Assembly (NCBI RefSeq): GCF_013307435.2
Contig: NZ_CP102846.1
Span: 62,001-126,000, forward strand
Length of the DNA stretch: 64,000 nt
Direction: 5' to 3'
Source: Microvirga terrae
GTDB taxonomy: Bacteria; Pseudomonadota; Alphaproteobacteria; Rhizobiales; Beijerinckiaceae
Shown here: in pieces, positions 1-8,518 of the stretch
Position numbering within the stretch: position 1 is the stretch's first letter
Layout: each line of letters begins with the position of its first letter
Notes under the pieces: model-generated
Databases searched by the model: none
Told to the model about the DNA's origin: nothing
The model's input: the letters and a program-made list of their open reading frames with translations, nothing else
Translations under genes and position numbers: made by a program

Positions 1-182
1 CCGCGCTTGGCCTCGCCTGACTTGACCTTCTCGGTCAGCGCGCGGGCGATATCCGGGAAATCGACAGGCTTGTCATCGAAGGAGCCTACATCGATGACCT
101 CATGCCCGAGCGAGCGCACGTGCTCGACCACCGCATTCTTGAGGGGCCATCCGGCATGATCCGACCCGATTACGACGCGCAT
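1..182 (-). CDS. RpiB/LacAB-family sugar-phosphate isomerase (partial, 3' end outside window)
   Basis: The first 60 residues are visible and begin with the family hallmark GSDHAG at residues 6-11, followed by the GH-V-D-G and DFPDIA blocks of ribose-5-phosphate isomerase B. The family interconverts aldose and ketose phosphates, either ribose-5-P or four-carbon sugar phosphates in EryI/DerI-type members. It is the last visible gene of a minus-strand operon, 65 bp after the ABC binding-protein gene. Its neighbours (a hydroxyacid dehydrogenase and an importer) suggest a catabolic isomerase rather than the housekeeping pentose-phosphate enzyme. The substrate cannot be fixed from 60 residues. Confidence 0.85.
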   Translation of the reverse strand, partial: MRVVIGSDHAGWPLKNAVVEHVRSLGHEVIDVGSFDDKPVDFPDIARALTEKVKSGEAKR

Positions 183-247
183 TGGATAACCTTTCCTTCG
201 TGGTTGCAGGCCGGGTGGCGCCGGGCGCCACCCGATGTTCCCCTGGC

Positions 248-1042
248 TCAGCTCCGCATCTCCTGGGGAAGCTCGCTGCCATGGAATTTCTTGTAGATCT
301 CGTTCAGCTTGCCGTTCTTGAGATTGGTCGAGATCCACTCGTTGAGCTTCTCGACCAGTCGCGGCTCGCCCTTGCGGACACCGATGGCAAGGTCGAAGGT
401 GCGGATGAGCACCTTGGGCTCGAACGTGCGGGCCGGGTTCTTGACGCCGATCTGGTTCACGATCGTTGCGGACGTCGCAACGCAATCGGCCTGCCCCGAG
501 ACGGCAGCCGTCACCATCGTGGCATCATCATCGAAGCGGGCAAGGGTGAGGTTGCGATCCTTCATGTTCGTCAGCTCGGTATCCTGCGTCGTGCCGCGGG
601 AGACGGCAATGGTCTTGCCCTTCAGGTCGTCCCAGCCCTTTGCCTCGACGGTCTTCAAGCAGCCGACAACGGACTGCAAGGCCGCATAGGCCTTGGTGAA
701 GTCGATCACCTTGGCGCGTTCGGGCGTGACGGAAAGGGTCGAGATGATGATGTCGGCCTTGTTGGTCTGAATGTTCGGAATCCGGGTCGCACCCGTGGTC
801 TGGACGAACTCGAGCTCAAGCCCAAGGTCCTTCGCGAGAAGCTGGGCAGTTTCCACGTCCGATCCCGTCGGCTTGAGGTTGGCGTCCATCATGCCGGAGG
901 GCGGGATCGCCAGGTCGGTCGCAATGCGGATCTTCTTCGCCTTCATGATGTCGTCGAGAAGGTCAGCATGCGCCGCGGTGGTGCCAAGCGCCACCATGCA
1001 GCTCATTGCGATTGCAGCAGCGGAAAGCGAGCGTTTCATCAT
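248..1042 (-). CDS. ABC transporter substrate-binding protein, family 3 (polar amino acid type)
   Basis: Periplasmic solute receptor of the SBP_bac_3 family. The start was placed at the ATGATG at 1042/1039 because GGGAGA lies about 6 nt upstream and a typical Sec signal peptide follows at once: a MKRSLS basic start, a hydrophobic core and an AHA cleavage site. The mature part opens with DLLDDIMKAKKIRIATD and carries the family features GSDVE, DIIISTLSVTPERAKVIDFT and GTTQDTEL. Length (about 265 aa) is normal. It is co-directional with its ATPase and two permeases. The ligand is unknown: family members bind polar amino acids, but the adjacent dehydrogenase and isomerase genes allow a hydroxy-acid or sugar-acid ligand. 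Confidence 0.9.
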   Translation of the reverse strand: MMKRSLSAAAIAMSCMVALGTTAAHADLLDDIMKAKKIRIATDLAIPPSGMMDANLKPTGSDVETAQLLAKDLGLELEFVQTTGATRIPNIQTNKADIIISTLSVTPERAKVIDFTKAYAALQSVVGCLKTVEAKGWDDLKGKTIAVSRGTTQDTELTNMKDRNLTLARFDDDATMVTAAVSGQADCVATSATIVNQIGVKNPARTFEPKVLIRTFDLAIGVRKGEPRLVEKLNEWISTNLKNGKLNEIYKKFHGSELPQEMRS

Positions 1043-1070
1043 CTGTATCTCCCTGGTTATTGATTGTGGT

Positions 1071-1826
1071 TCAAAGCCCTGTGCCAACGAACTGGGCGAG
1101 TTCCGGAGTAGCGGGCGATGTCAGGATCGCGGCGGGCCCGGTCTCGTGGACCTTGCCGCGATGCATGAACACCACCCGGTCGGCGATACCCTTGGCAAAT
1201 CCCATCTCGTGCGTAACCATCACCATGGTCATGCCGTCCGCAGCGAGCGCCTCAATCACCTTCAGGACCTCGCCGGTCAGTTCCGGGTCGAGGGCCGAGG
1301 TCACTTCGTCGAACAGCATCACCTTCGGCTGCATGGCAAGCGAGCGGGCAATCGCCGCACGCTGCTGCTGGCCGCCGGAGAGCTGTTCGGGATATTGGCG
1401 GAGCTTGTCCTCCAGACCGACCTGGGCGAGAACCTGTCGGGCCTGCTCCTTCGCCTGGGATTTCGAGATTCCCTTCACGGAGCAGGGGGCAAGCGTGATG
1501 TTCTCCTCGATCGTCAGATGAGGGAACAGGTTGTAGCTCTGGAAGACGATGCCCACATCCTGGCGCAGGGCCCGCAGATCGAGCTTCGGATCGCTGACGC
1601 GATGGCCGCACACAATGATCTCACCGCTGTCGATCGTCTCGAAGCGATCGATGCAGCGCAGGGCGGTGCTCTTGCCGGAACCGCTGCGGCCGATGAGTAC
1701 GAGAACCTCGCCGCGATTGACCTCGAAGCTCACCCCGTTGAGCACCTTGAGCGCGCCGAAGCTCTTGTGCACGTCCGAGAGGCCGACGACCGGCGGCGCG
1801 GTATCCGTTCTGGTGATGTTGTGCAT
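1071..1826 (-). CDS. Amino acid ABC transporter ATP-binding protein (GlnQ/HisP type)
   Basis: Cytoplasmic ATPase of the importer. Visible motifs in order are Walker A GRSGSGKST (about residues 47-55), Q-loop FQSYNLFPH, signature LSGGQQQR, Walker B VMLFDEVTSALD and H-loop VTHEMGFA. The usual Asp-Glu-Pro after Walker B is DEV here, which is unusual, but the catalytic Glu is kept. Length (251 aa) is typical. It starts 1 bp after the upstream permease gene stops, so translation is probably coupled. Confidence 0.95.
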   Translation of the reverse strand: MHNITRTDTAPPVVGLSDVHKSFGALKVLNGVSFEVNRGEVLVLIGRSGSGKSTALRCIDRFETIDSGEIIVCGHRVSDPKLDLRALRQDVGIVFQSYNLFPHLTIEENITLAPCSVKGISKSQAKEQARQVLAQVGLEDKLRQYPEQLSGGQQQRAAIARSLAMQPKVMLFDEVTSALDPELTGEVLKVIEALAADGMTMVMVTHEMGFAKGIADRVVFMHRGKVHETGPAAILTSPATPELAQFVGTGL

Positions 1827-1827
1827 G

Positions 1828-2496
1828 TCAGGCAGTCTCGAGTTCGATGCGAGCCGGGCCGCCTCGCGCTTCCAGGCGGTGACTGAAGCGCGAGAGCGGA
1901 TAGCAGAGGGCGAAGTAGATGACGGCGATGATGGTGTAGATGAGGAAGGGCTCGAACAGGGAGTTGTTGATGATCTGGCCCGACCGCGCGAGCTCCACGA
2001 AGCCGACCACCGAGGCCAGCGAGGTGTTCTTGATGATCTGCACCATGAAACCCACGGTGGGCGGTGTGGCGATCCGGACGGCCTGCGGCAGGATGACCTT
2101 CATCATCCGCTGGGATCGGCTGAGAGCGAGTCCTTCCGCGGCCTCCCATTGCGGCTTCGGAACGGACTCGAAGCAGCCGCGCCAGATCTCGCCGAGATAG
2201 GCGCTGACGAAGATCGTGAGCGATGCACCGGCGGCGGCCAGCGGGGAGACGGTCACGCCGAGCGCGGGCAGTCCAAAATATGTCAGGAACATGATGACGA
2301 GCAGCGGCGTGCCTTGGATGAGCTGGACATACCCGGCGCTCAGGAGCCGCACGATCCGGCTCGGCGAGATGCGGCAGAGGGCGACGATGAAGCCGGCGAT
2401 GCCGCCGCCGAGAAGACCGATGAGCGACAGGCCGATGGTCCACAGCGCGCCGTAACCAAGGAACATTAGGTGATTGGCATTGATGGAACCGCCCAT
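1828..2496 (-). CDS. Amino acid ABC transporter permease (HisM/GlnP type)
   Basis: Inner-membrane permease of 222 aa with several hydrophobic segments. It has the EAA-loop region of the polar amino acid family (YLGEIWRGCFESVPKPQWEAAEGLALSR spans this loop) and the C-terminal MVQIIKNTSLASVVGF block. GAGGAGAGG lies just upstream of the ATG at 2496. It pairs with the permease at 2507-3190, only 10 bp away, to form the heterodimeric pore. Confidence 0.93.
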   Translation of the reverse strand: MGGSINANHLMFLGYGALWTIGLSLIGLLGGGIAGFIVALCRISPSRIVRLLSAGYVQLIQGTPLLVIMFLTYFGLPALGVTVSPLAAAGASLTIFVSAYLGEIWRGCFESVPKPQWEAAEGLALSRSQRMMKVILPQAVRIATPPTVGFMVQIIKNTSLASVVGFVELARSGQIINNSLFEPFLIYTIIAVIYFALCYPLSRFSHRLEARGGPARIELETA

Positions 2497-2506
2497 CCTC
2501 TCCTCC

Positions 2507-3190
2507 TCACAAAGGGGTGCCGAGGCGTCGGCGACGCGGGAAAATCACGAGACCGAGAAGCCAGAACCCGGCCCGCATGACCAGCGACAGGACGACGTAG
2601 ACGATCGCGACCAGGATATAGGTCTCGAAGGCGCGATAGGTGTCGGACTGGATGTAGTTCGCGACTGCCGTCAACTCTTCCGCCGAGATCTGTGACGTCA
2701 CGGACGAGGCGAGCATCAGCAGCACGAACTGGCTTGTCAGGGACGGATAGACCCTCTCTATGGCCGGCCACATCACCACGTGCCAGTAGATCTGCGCCCG
2801 GGACAGCGCCAGCCCCTCGGCGGCCTCGATCTGTCCACGGGGAATGGCGTCGAAGCCCGCGCGTATGATCTCAGTCGTGTAGGCCCCGACATTGATGGTC
2901 AGCGCGGCTGCCGCAACCGTGAATGCGGAGAGCTTCAATCCGAGGCTGGCGAGTCCGAAATAGACGAGGAAGATCTGGACCAGCAGCGGGGTGTTGCGGA
3001 TCGCCTCGACATAGATGCCGCAGAGGCGCGAGACGACCGGGTGGCGGCTACGCCGCCCGATGGCCCCGAGCACGCCGATGACCGTGCCGAGCGCCGTCGC
3101 GATGAAGGCGAGCTGAAGGGTGAGCAGCGCCCCATCCAGGAAGGCCGGCCATCGCTCGAGGATCGCGGCGAAATCCAAGTTGAGGTTCAT
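2507..3190 (-). CDS. Amino acid ABC transporter permease (HisQ/GlnP type)
   Basis: Inner-membrane permease of 227 aa. The N-terminal half has RNTPLLVQIFLVYFGL, the middle has YTTEIIRAGFDAIPRGQ and the EAAEGLALSR loop typical of this family. It is the second pore subunit of the importer. It lies 16 bp after the dehydrogenase gene in the same operon. The ribosome-binding site before 3190 is weak, so translation may depend on coupling. Confidence 0.93.
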   Translation of the reverse strand: MNLNLDFAAILERWPAFLDGALLTLQLAFIATALGTVIGVLGAIGRRSRHPVVSRLCGIYVEAIRNTPLLVQIFLVYFGLASLGLKLSAFTVAAAALTINVGAYTTEIIRAGFDAIPRGQIEAAEGLALSRAQIYWHVVMWPAIERVYPSLTSQFVLLMLASSVTSQISAEELTAVANYIQSDTYRAFETYILVAIVYVVLSLVMRAGFWLLGLVIFPRRRRLGTPL

Positions 3191-3206
3191 GGCAGGCGAC
3201 CCCGGG

Positions 3207-4139
3207 CTAGGTGGCGGCCTGGTTCGTCATCCGGTCGTAGACGCGGAAGAGAGCCTGGTTACCGTTCGTGCCTTCACCGTGGGCGCGCGCCTCGACATAC
3301 TGGCTGGTCACCAGGGCGGTTCCCGGCAGCGGAACTGATAGCGAGAGAGCCTGCTCCTGCACGAGGCGCAGGTCTTTTAGCATCAGGTCGATGCGGAAAC
3401 CGGCGGATGCATCCCCGGCGATCATTGCTGGGCCCAGCTTGTCGAGCATCCAGGATGCGGCCGAGCCGCCCAGGAGCACGTTGCGGAGCTGGTCGAGGTC
3501 CACGCCGGACGCGCGGCCAAGCGCCAGCGCTTCGCAGATGGCTTGGAGGTTAATGCCGCAGACGAGCTGGTTGCAGAGTTTGACTGTCTGTCCGGCCCCG
3601 GCCTCGCCCACATGGGTGATCGTCGTGCCCATGGCCCGGAAATATGGCTCGGCGCGCAGGAAGGCGTTTCGGTCACCTCCGACCATGATCGAAAGCGAGG
3701 CATTCTTGGCGCCGACCGGGCCGCCCGACACGGGTGCATCGAGGAAGGCCACGCCGGCGGCCTTGAGATCGGCATGCATGCGTCGGACCGCGACGGGAGA
3801 GATCGTGCTCATGTCGACGAGGAGGCGGCCGCGTGGCGGCGACGCCAGAAGGCCGGATTCGCCATAGACGATCTCCTCGACCTGCGGCGTGTCGGGGAGC
3901 ATGGAAATGACGATGTCTGCGTCGCGGGCCGCGTCAGCCGGACTCTCAGCGCCGGTGGCACCTTGGGTAACAAGGTCGTCGGTGGCCTCCTTGCGCACGT
4001 CATAGGCGCAGACTGCATATCCGGCCTTGAGCAGGTTGAGCGCCATCTCGCGCCCCATCGTCCCGAGGCCGACAAAACCGACCGTCGCGTTCTGTTCGTT
4101 CCGTCGCATCGTGTCTTCCTGCTCTTGGTCAAGTGTCAT
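3207..4139 (-). CDS. NAD(P)-dependent 3-hydroxyisobutyrate/tartronate-semialdehyde-type dehydrogenase
   Basis: Beta-hydroxyacid dehydrogenase of 310 aa. It has the Rossmann motif GFVGLGTMGREMA near residues 21-33, the substrate loop DAPVSGGPVGA, the conserved K-LCNQ block (catalytic Lys in GAGQTVKLCNQL) and a C-terminal DLMLKDLRL region. Such enzymes oxidise 3-hydroxyisobutyrate, reduce tartronate semialdehyde or oxidise threonate. The start at 4139 overlaps the regulator stop by ATGA, implying coupling; a second ATG at 4109 is nearer the family start. With the importer and RpiB-like isomerase it suggests catabolism of a small hydroxy acid or four-carbon sugar acid. The substrate is not assigned. 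Confidence 0.88.
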   Translation of the reverse strand: MTLDQEQEDTMRRNEQNATVGFVGLGTMGREMALNLLKAGYAVCAYDVRKEATDDLVTQGATGAESPADAARDADIVISMLPDTPQVEEIVYGESGLLASPPRGRLLVDMSTISPVAVRRMHADLKAAGVAFLDAPVSGGPVGAKNASLSIMVGGDRNAFLRAEPYFRAMGTTITHVGEAGAGQTVKLCNQLVCGINLQAICEALALGRASGVDLDQLRNVLLGGSAASWMLDKLGPAMIAGDASAGFRIDLMLKDLRLVQEQALSLSVPLPGTALVTSQYVEARAHGEGTNGNQALFRVYDRMTNQAAT

Positions 4140-4888
4140 GAGTCGTTCCGGGCGTCGGACTCGCCGATCGCGGCGCGTCTACGGAAATTGTCGCCGATCG
4201 CGAAATGCTCCCGCAGGACCTTCTCGGCATGCTCCGGGTCCCGGCCGACGATGGCGTCGAAGATCCGGCGATGGTCTTCGATCAGGTAGGTTTTCATGGA
4301 GTCGAAAGCCTGAAGAAGCTCCCGGCGACCTCGATGGGAGCGCATCAGAATGCCGGACAGCGAGTTGTGCAGCACGATCAGCGTCTCGGACTTGCCAGCG
4401 TTGACGACGGCGCGGTGAAAGTCGAAATCGGCCGCGCTGCCGCCATCGGGGTCGTCGATGGTCTCGACGATGCGTGCGAGCGCCTGCTGCAATTTCTCGA
4501 AATCGGACACAGTGGCCCGCTCGGCGGCAAGCCGGACGGCCTGACACTCGATCGCGATGCGCGCCTGCATCACGTCGTCGACGACGTCAGACTGCTGCGC
4601 GAACGCAAAGGTGAAAAAGTCATTCAAGACGGAAGGGTCCGGGCGCCGGACAATGGTCCCGACCCGGTCGCGGATTTCAACGACGCCGAGAACCGTCAGG
4701 GCGCGCAGCGCCTCGCGCAGGATCGGTCGGCTGACACCGAGCTGCGCAGCGAGATCGCGTTCAGGGATGAGCCGGTCACCCGGTCGCAATGAGCCCGCAA
4801 GCAGACGCTCGCGCAAGAAGGCGAAGACCTTCTCGAACCCCTTGCCGCCACTCTCCCTAAGCCGCGTGATTTCAAGATCAGCGGTCAT
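4136..4888 (-). CDS. FadR-subfamily GntR transcriptional regulator
   Basis: The N-terminal winged helix (RPGDRLIPERDLAAQLGVSRPILREALRALTVLGVVE) is followed by an FCD ligand domain with its metal-binding positions (DFDFHRAVV, then H residues in DHRRIFDAI and EHFAIGD). The reading frame is open to an ATG at 4906. I prefer the ATG at 4888 because a FadR-type half-palindrome sits at 4900-4910 and would otherwise cover the start codon, and because AAGGTAAGAG precedes 4888. It is the first gene of the operon, so it probably autoregulates and is relieved by a pathway intermediate. Confidence 0.9.
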   Translation of the reverse strand: MTADLEITRLRESGGKGFEKVFAFLRERLLAGSLRPGDRLIPERDLAAQLGVSRPILREALRALTVLGVVEIRDRVGTIVRRPDPSVLNDFFTFAFAQQSDVVDDVMQARIAIECQAVRLAAERATVSDFEKLQQALARIVETIDDPDGGSAADFDFHRAVVNAGKSETLIVLHNSLSGILMRSHRGRRELLQAFDSMKTYLIEDHRRIFDAIVGRDPEHAEKVLREHFAIGDNFRRRAAIGESDARNDS

Positions 4889-4899
4889 ATCTCTTACCT

Positions 4900-4910
4900 T
4901 GGTCATACCA
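4900..4910 (-). promoter_or_regulatory. Candidate FadR/GntR operator TGGTCATACCA
   Basis: This 11-bp sequence fits the FadR-subfamily consensus TNGTNNNACNA with a perfect four-base arm on each side. It lies 12 bp upstream of the preferred regulator start. Binding here would block the operon promoter. No clear -35/-10 pair could be chosen around it. Confidence 0.55.
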
Positions 4911-5261
4911 GGATACAGACCACGGTCATTCAGTCAAGTGGATGTTGCTGGATATTGCTGTCTTGGCTCCGCAATGGCATTTGGAGAGTAGAGCCGACGC
5001 TCGCATGTCAATCACTACGAAGCTGCGGCGGCGCGGAACGATCGCTCTAAGGTATTGCTAATCTGGAGGAAGGTTGATCCGCATTGTTCAACCGCAGGAA
5101 CCTCGGCGGTTTCCCGGGCGGGGTGCGGGAGAGCGTGAAGCAACCCGGATGTAACGGGCTACCTCTCAGGTCCGTCCGCAAATGCCTTGCTCCCTGGACT
5201 GCTGTCCGACCAAGATCGGGTCCGCCGCGATTTCCAGAGAGATGCCAGGGAAACCCTTGCG
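4911..5261. other. Intergenic stretch without a recognised gene
   Basis: This 351-bp stretch lies between the divergent regulator and the amidase fragment. The open frames here have no family signature or good ribosome-binding site. It probably holds the operon promoter next to the operator at 4900-4910, and further decayed sequence downstream of the amidase fragment. Confidence 0.5.
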
Positions 5262-5438
5262 TCAGACATAGGTGCTTGAAGCCAGTGTCCATGCCGCCAT
5301 GCCGGCCAGCTTCGGCTCGACCTGCTCCAGCCGCGTGATCGCGACTTCCACGACCTCAGCGGGACTGACCTGCCGCTGCCGCACGAGATCGGCTAATGCC
5401 ATGGCATCACAGGCGATGTAGTCCTCGGCCAGTCCCAT
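5262..5438 (-). pseudogene. Amidase N-terminal remnant (58 codons)
   Basis: Reading from ATG 5438 gives a 58-residue frame. Its first 50 residues match the N-terminus of amidase-signature enzymes: a DAMALADLVRQRQVSPAEVV block, then AITRLEQVEPKLAGMAAW. Family members are about 450-500 aa and carry the Ser-Ser-Lys triad far downstream. Here the frame ends at TGA right after the first helical pair, and no later amidase sequence was found, so the gene has lost more than 85 % of its length. Confidence 0.7.
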
Positions 5439-5536
5439 TGATGCTCACCTGTCCTGTCGCTCTCGCCTGCAGCCCCTGCATTCGGGAGGGCTGGAGGCCT
5501 GCGGCTCAGAGGCCCCAGCCGGCCCGCGATGCCTCC

Positions 5537-6214
5537 TCAGATCACTGTCTCAAGGACGCCAAACCGCACAGGTATCACGGTTCGCATGCTGATCCGCCCA
5601 TCGTCGGCCTTGTCGATGACAGTGAGGTGTTGGATTTCCGCGGGACCGAGGGGCAGGACCATACGGCCGCCCGGGGCGAGTTGCTCCAGCAGCGCCGTCG
5701 GCGGCACCTCGGCGGCGGCTGTGACCAAGATCTTGTCAAAGGGGCCATGCTCAAGCCAGCCACGGGTGCCATCGCCCACCCGAATGGCAACATTCCCGTA
5801 GCCAAGCTGCGACAGGCGCGCCTCGGCATGGCTGGCGAACTCCTCAACCAACTCGACGGTCCAGACCTGGCGGGCGAGTTCGGCAACAACGGCAGCCTGA
5901 TAGCCCAAGCCGGTGCCGATCTCGAGCACAGCCTCATGGGGCTGTGGATCGAGCAGGTCTGTCATGAGGGCGCAGATGAAGGGCTGAGACACCGTCTTGT
6001 CGAAGCCGATCGGCAGAGGGGTGTCGTGGTAGGCAATGGCCGCCAGCTCCGGCGGCACGAAGAGGTGGCGCCGCACCCGCCGCATGGCATCGAGAACCCG
6101 CTCCCCCAGGGTGGCCTTGCCGATCTCCTCGCTCATGAGATCGGCGTGAAGTGCGACCACCTCCGTCATGTGCCGGCGCAGGATGGCGAGGTGAACTTCC
6201 GTCATCGGCTTCAT
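5537..6214 (-). CDS. pcm: Protein-L-isoaspartate O-methyltransferase
   Basis: SAM-dependent repair enzyme that methylates isoaspartyl residues in aged proteins. It has the PCMT substrate motif TVSQPFICALMTDLL and SAM motif I VLEIGTGLGYQAAV (about residues 96-109). These are followed by VELVEEF (motif post I), the GDGTRGWLEHGPFDKILVTAAA block and LAPGGRMVLPLG. Length (225 aa) is normal. It sits alone between the amidase remnant and the Ldh-type gene. Its short local frame shows no damage. Confidence 0.93.
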   Translation of the reverse strand: MKPMTEVHLAILRRHMTEVVALHADLMSEEIGKATLGERVLDAMRRVRRHLFVPPELAAIAYHDTPLPIGFDKTVSQPFICALMTDLLDPQPHEAVLEIGTGLGYQAAVVAELARQVWTVELVEEFASHAEARLSQLGYGNVAIRVGDGTRGWLEHGPFDKILVTAAAEVPPTALLEQLAPGGRMVLPLGPAEIQHLTVIDKADDGRISMRTVIPVRFGVLETVI

Positions 6215-6281
6215 GTCGGCAGATCCTCGATTGAGCTGATCCGAATGAGGCCTACGATCTTACGCTGATTGGGAGCAGGAG

Positions 6282-7316
6282 CTAAGTGTTCAGTCCCAAG
6301 AACTGCGCTGTGTCTCGGTCCACGGGGATGCCGGTGCGCTGCCGCTCGGCCTCGACGGCCCACTCGCGATCACCCGGCGCCATGACGTTTTTGCCCTCAC
6401 CGGCTCCGCTTGCCCGCAGTGCGGCGAGATAGCGTGTCATGGCCTCATCATAGAGGGCCCGCCCCGCGAACCGATCAGGGTCGACTGCAAGGCAGAAATG
6501 CCCGATCCGGCGGGGCGTTTCAAAATCATGCGTCTCGGCCATCCGGATCATTTCATGATCCAGGGTGCTGCCGGTCAAGACTGCCGAAAACAGGGTCACC
6601 ATTCCGGCCAAGGCCGCACCCTTGAATCCAAAGTCAGTCCCTCCCAGTGGGATCAGCATCTCCACGAGGGAAGGATCCAGCGTTGGTTGACCTGATGGAT
6701 CGGCTGCAACGCCCTCGGGGAGACCCCTGCCAAGGGTCTTATAGAGGAGCACACGGTTAAACGGGATCGACGAGGTCGCCATGTCGAGAAGCCAAGGCCT
6801 CTGGTCTGGAACGGGGGCTGCGACTGCAATGGGGTTCGTGCCATGGAACCGCTCCGCTCCTCCATGAAGCGCAACAATGGAGTCGGTGTTCGACATCGAG
6901 ATTGTGATGAGGCCAGCCTCGGCGCCCGCAAGCGCATAGGCTCCGGCTGCGCCAAAATGGGACGAGTTGACCACCCCGACTGCCGCAACACCCGACTCTC
7001 TGGCCATATTGCAGGCTAACTCCATTGCTGCGTAGGCGGCGGCATGACCAAGGCCATTGTCGGCATCCAGAACGGCAGATCCTGAGGCCGTGCGACGGGT
7101 CTCCATCTTCGGCGTAGGATTGACACGTCCGCTCTGCAGTACGTCAGCATAGTGTGACGCCAGCCGGACACCGTGACTGTCGATCCCGAGACGCGAGGCG
7201 TGCAGCATGGCACGGGTGGCTGCCCTGGCCGAAGCCTCATCAGCACCAGCGGCTTGCAGCGCAGCAAAGGTTCGAGTTTCAAGCTGGTCTCGTGGAGCAA
7301 CAAGAATGTCTGTCAC
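6282..7316 (-). CDS. Ldh-family (malate/lactate/ureidoglycolate-type) NAD(P) dehydrogenase
   Basis: Protein of 344 aa from the Ldh_2 family, which does not use a Rossmann fold. Motifs seen are SRLGIDSHGVRLASHYADVL (catalytic His region, residues 45-64), SSHFGAAGAYAL, and GTNPIAVAAPVP in the cofactor/substrate site. The C-terminal IPLGGTDFGFKGAALAGMV block is also typical. Members oxidise 2-hydroxy acids such as malate, sulfolactate, ureidoglycolate or dihydropyrrole-2-carboxylate. The start is GTG at 7316 with GAGG 5 nt upstream. It forms a minus-strand pair with the SDR at 7356-8171. Confidence 0.88.
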   Translation of the reverse strand: MTDILVAPRDQLETRTFAALQAAGADEASARAATRAMLHASRLGIDSHGVRLASHYADVLQSGRVNPTPKMETRRTASGSAVLDADNGLGHAAAYAAMELACNMARESGVAAVGVVNSSHFGAAGAYALAGAEAGLITISMSNTDSIVALHGGAERFHGTNPIAVAAPVPDQRPWLLDMATSSIPFNRVLLYKTLGRGLPEGVAADPSGQPTLDPSLVEMLIPLGGTDFGFKGAALAGMVTLFSAVLTGSTLDHEMIRMAETHDFETPRRIGHFCLAVDPDRFAGRALYDEAMTRYLAALRASGAGEGKNVMAPGDREWAVEAERQRTGIPVDRDTAQFLGLNT

Positions 7317-7355
7317 ATTAACCTCATCTGACCATGAATTTTGGTAGCCACTCGT

Positions 7356-8171
7356 CTATGATGCCCAGTTGACCTTAAAGTCAGCGTAAAGGCTGACTCC
7401 GCCGCAGGCATAGAGCGTTTGGCCTGTCACATACGAAGCATCGTTGGATGCCAGGAAAGCGAAGACGGCCGCGATCTCCTCAGGCTCTCCAGCCCGGCCC
7501 ATGGGTATATGACTCTCCACTTTGGCGCGAGCCGCCTGGTCGTCCTTCCAGGCGGCATTGATGTCAGTCAAAATGGCACCTGGTGCCACAGCATTCACCC
7601 GTATGCCTCTGTCTGCATACTCCAGTGCAAGTGTCCGGGTCAGATTACCAAGCCCACCCTTGCTGATTGAATAGGCGACAAAACCGGGCTTCGGTATGAT
7701 CTCATGGACGCTGGAGCAGTTGATGATCGCACCACCGCCTGGACGGCTTAGAAAATGCCGGATGGCTGCCTGGCTGCACACCAAAGCGCCCGTCAGATCG
7801 ACGCTGAGGATGCGATGGTACTCTGCAATCGAATAAAGATGGCTTTCTGCCTCAGACTGAATGCCCGCATTGTTGACGAGGATGTCGAGGCGCCCCCAAT
7901 CGTGGAGGATGTCATCGAACATCGCGAGGGCCGAGTGCTCGTCGCTAATATCCGCCTGGATGATCCGGTGCTGATCCGCGGTGCCTCCGATCCTCTGGGT
8001 CTCCTCTCTGACCGCGTCAAGGGCATCTTCGGCAGCCTGCCGCGATCCATTGTAGTTGATGGCGACTGTTGCTCCTTCCCGAGCGAACCGAACGGCAACT
8101 GCGCGACCGATCCCACGCGATGCGCCAGTCACCAAGGCGCGGCGTCCCTGGAGTCTTCTCTGTAATATCAT
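7356..8171 (-). CDS. Short-chain dehydrogenase/reductase (glucose 1-dehydrogenase-like)
   Basis: Classical SDR of 271 aa with cofactor motif TGASRGIG (residues 16-23), NNAG, and catalytic Ser in INCSSVH. The catalytic YxxxK is in AYSISKGGL and the C-terminal NAVAPGAI and TGQTLYACGG blocks are present. The residue after the first basic patch (NYNGSRQ) suggests NADP preference. It precedes the Ldh-type gene by 39 bp in the same direction, so the two probably form an operon for oxidising a hydroxy acid or polyol. Confidence 0.88.
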   Translation of the reverse strand: MILQRRLQGRRALVTGASRGIGRAVAVRFAREGATVAINYNGSRQAAEDALDAVREETQRIGGTADQHRIIQADISDEHSALAMFDDILHDWGRLDILVNNAGIQSEAESHLYSIAEYHRILSVDLTGALVCSQAAIRHFLSRPGGGAIINCSSVHEIIPKPGFVAYSISKGGLGNLTRTLALEYADRGIRVNAVAPGAILTDINAAWKDDQAARAKVESHIPMGRAGEPEEIAAVFAFLASNDASYVTGQTLYACGGVSLYADFKVNWAS

Positions 8172-8518
8172 GGCATTCTCCGCACCATCCTTGGATGTGA
8201 TTTAACATCAAATCGCAGCAAGTAGCTTAATCTATGTCTCTGATCGTAAGACACGCCACCTCCTGCTCTGTCCGACGGAGACGTCACACTCATCAAGTAT
8301 AGCCATGGAGCCGCTCAACGGGCTCAGACTGCGCACAGCCAAAACCAATGGCTTCCTCGGCGGAAGAGCTCTCCTTGACGAGGATCGGGCAGTACTTCGT
8401 GTGCAGAACCAACCGAATTGATGTTCCTATAGGGCTTTCCGCCCCAGCGTTAGGACAAGGTCACCTCGCCGGTTCCGAAATCTCTTGCAGCACACGGTCG
8501 GTTCATACATAGAAACTA
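8172..8518. other. Divergent intergenic region
   Basis: A 347-bp gap lies between the minus-strand SDR and the plus-strand FMN dehydrogenase. No gene-like frame was found. It must contain the promoters for both directions; no convincing promoter or operator could be picked by eye. Confidence 0.5.

Noticed and set aside
182..1063. Long plus-strand frame opposite the first binding-protein gene
   Set aside because: It is antisense to a clear substrate-binding protein, lacks a ribosome-binding site and has no family features; high GC makes such shadow frames common here.
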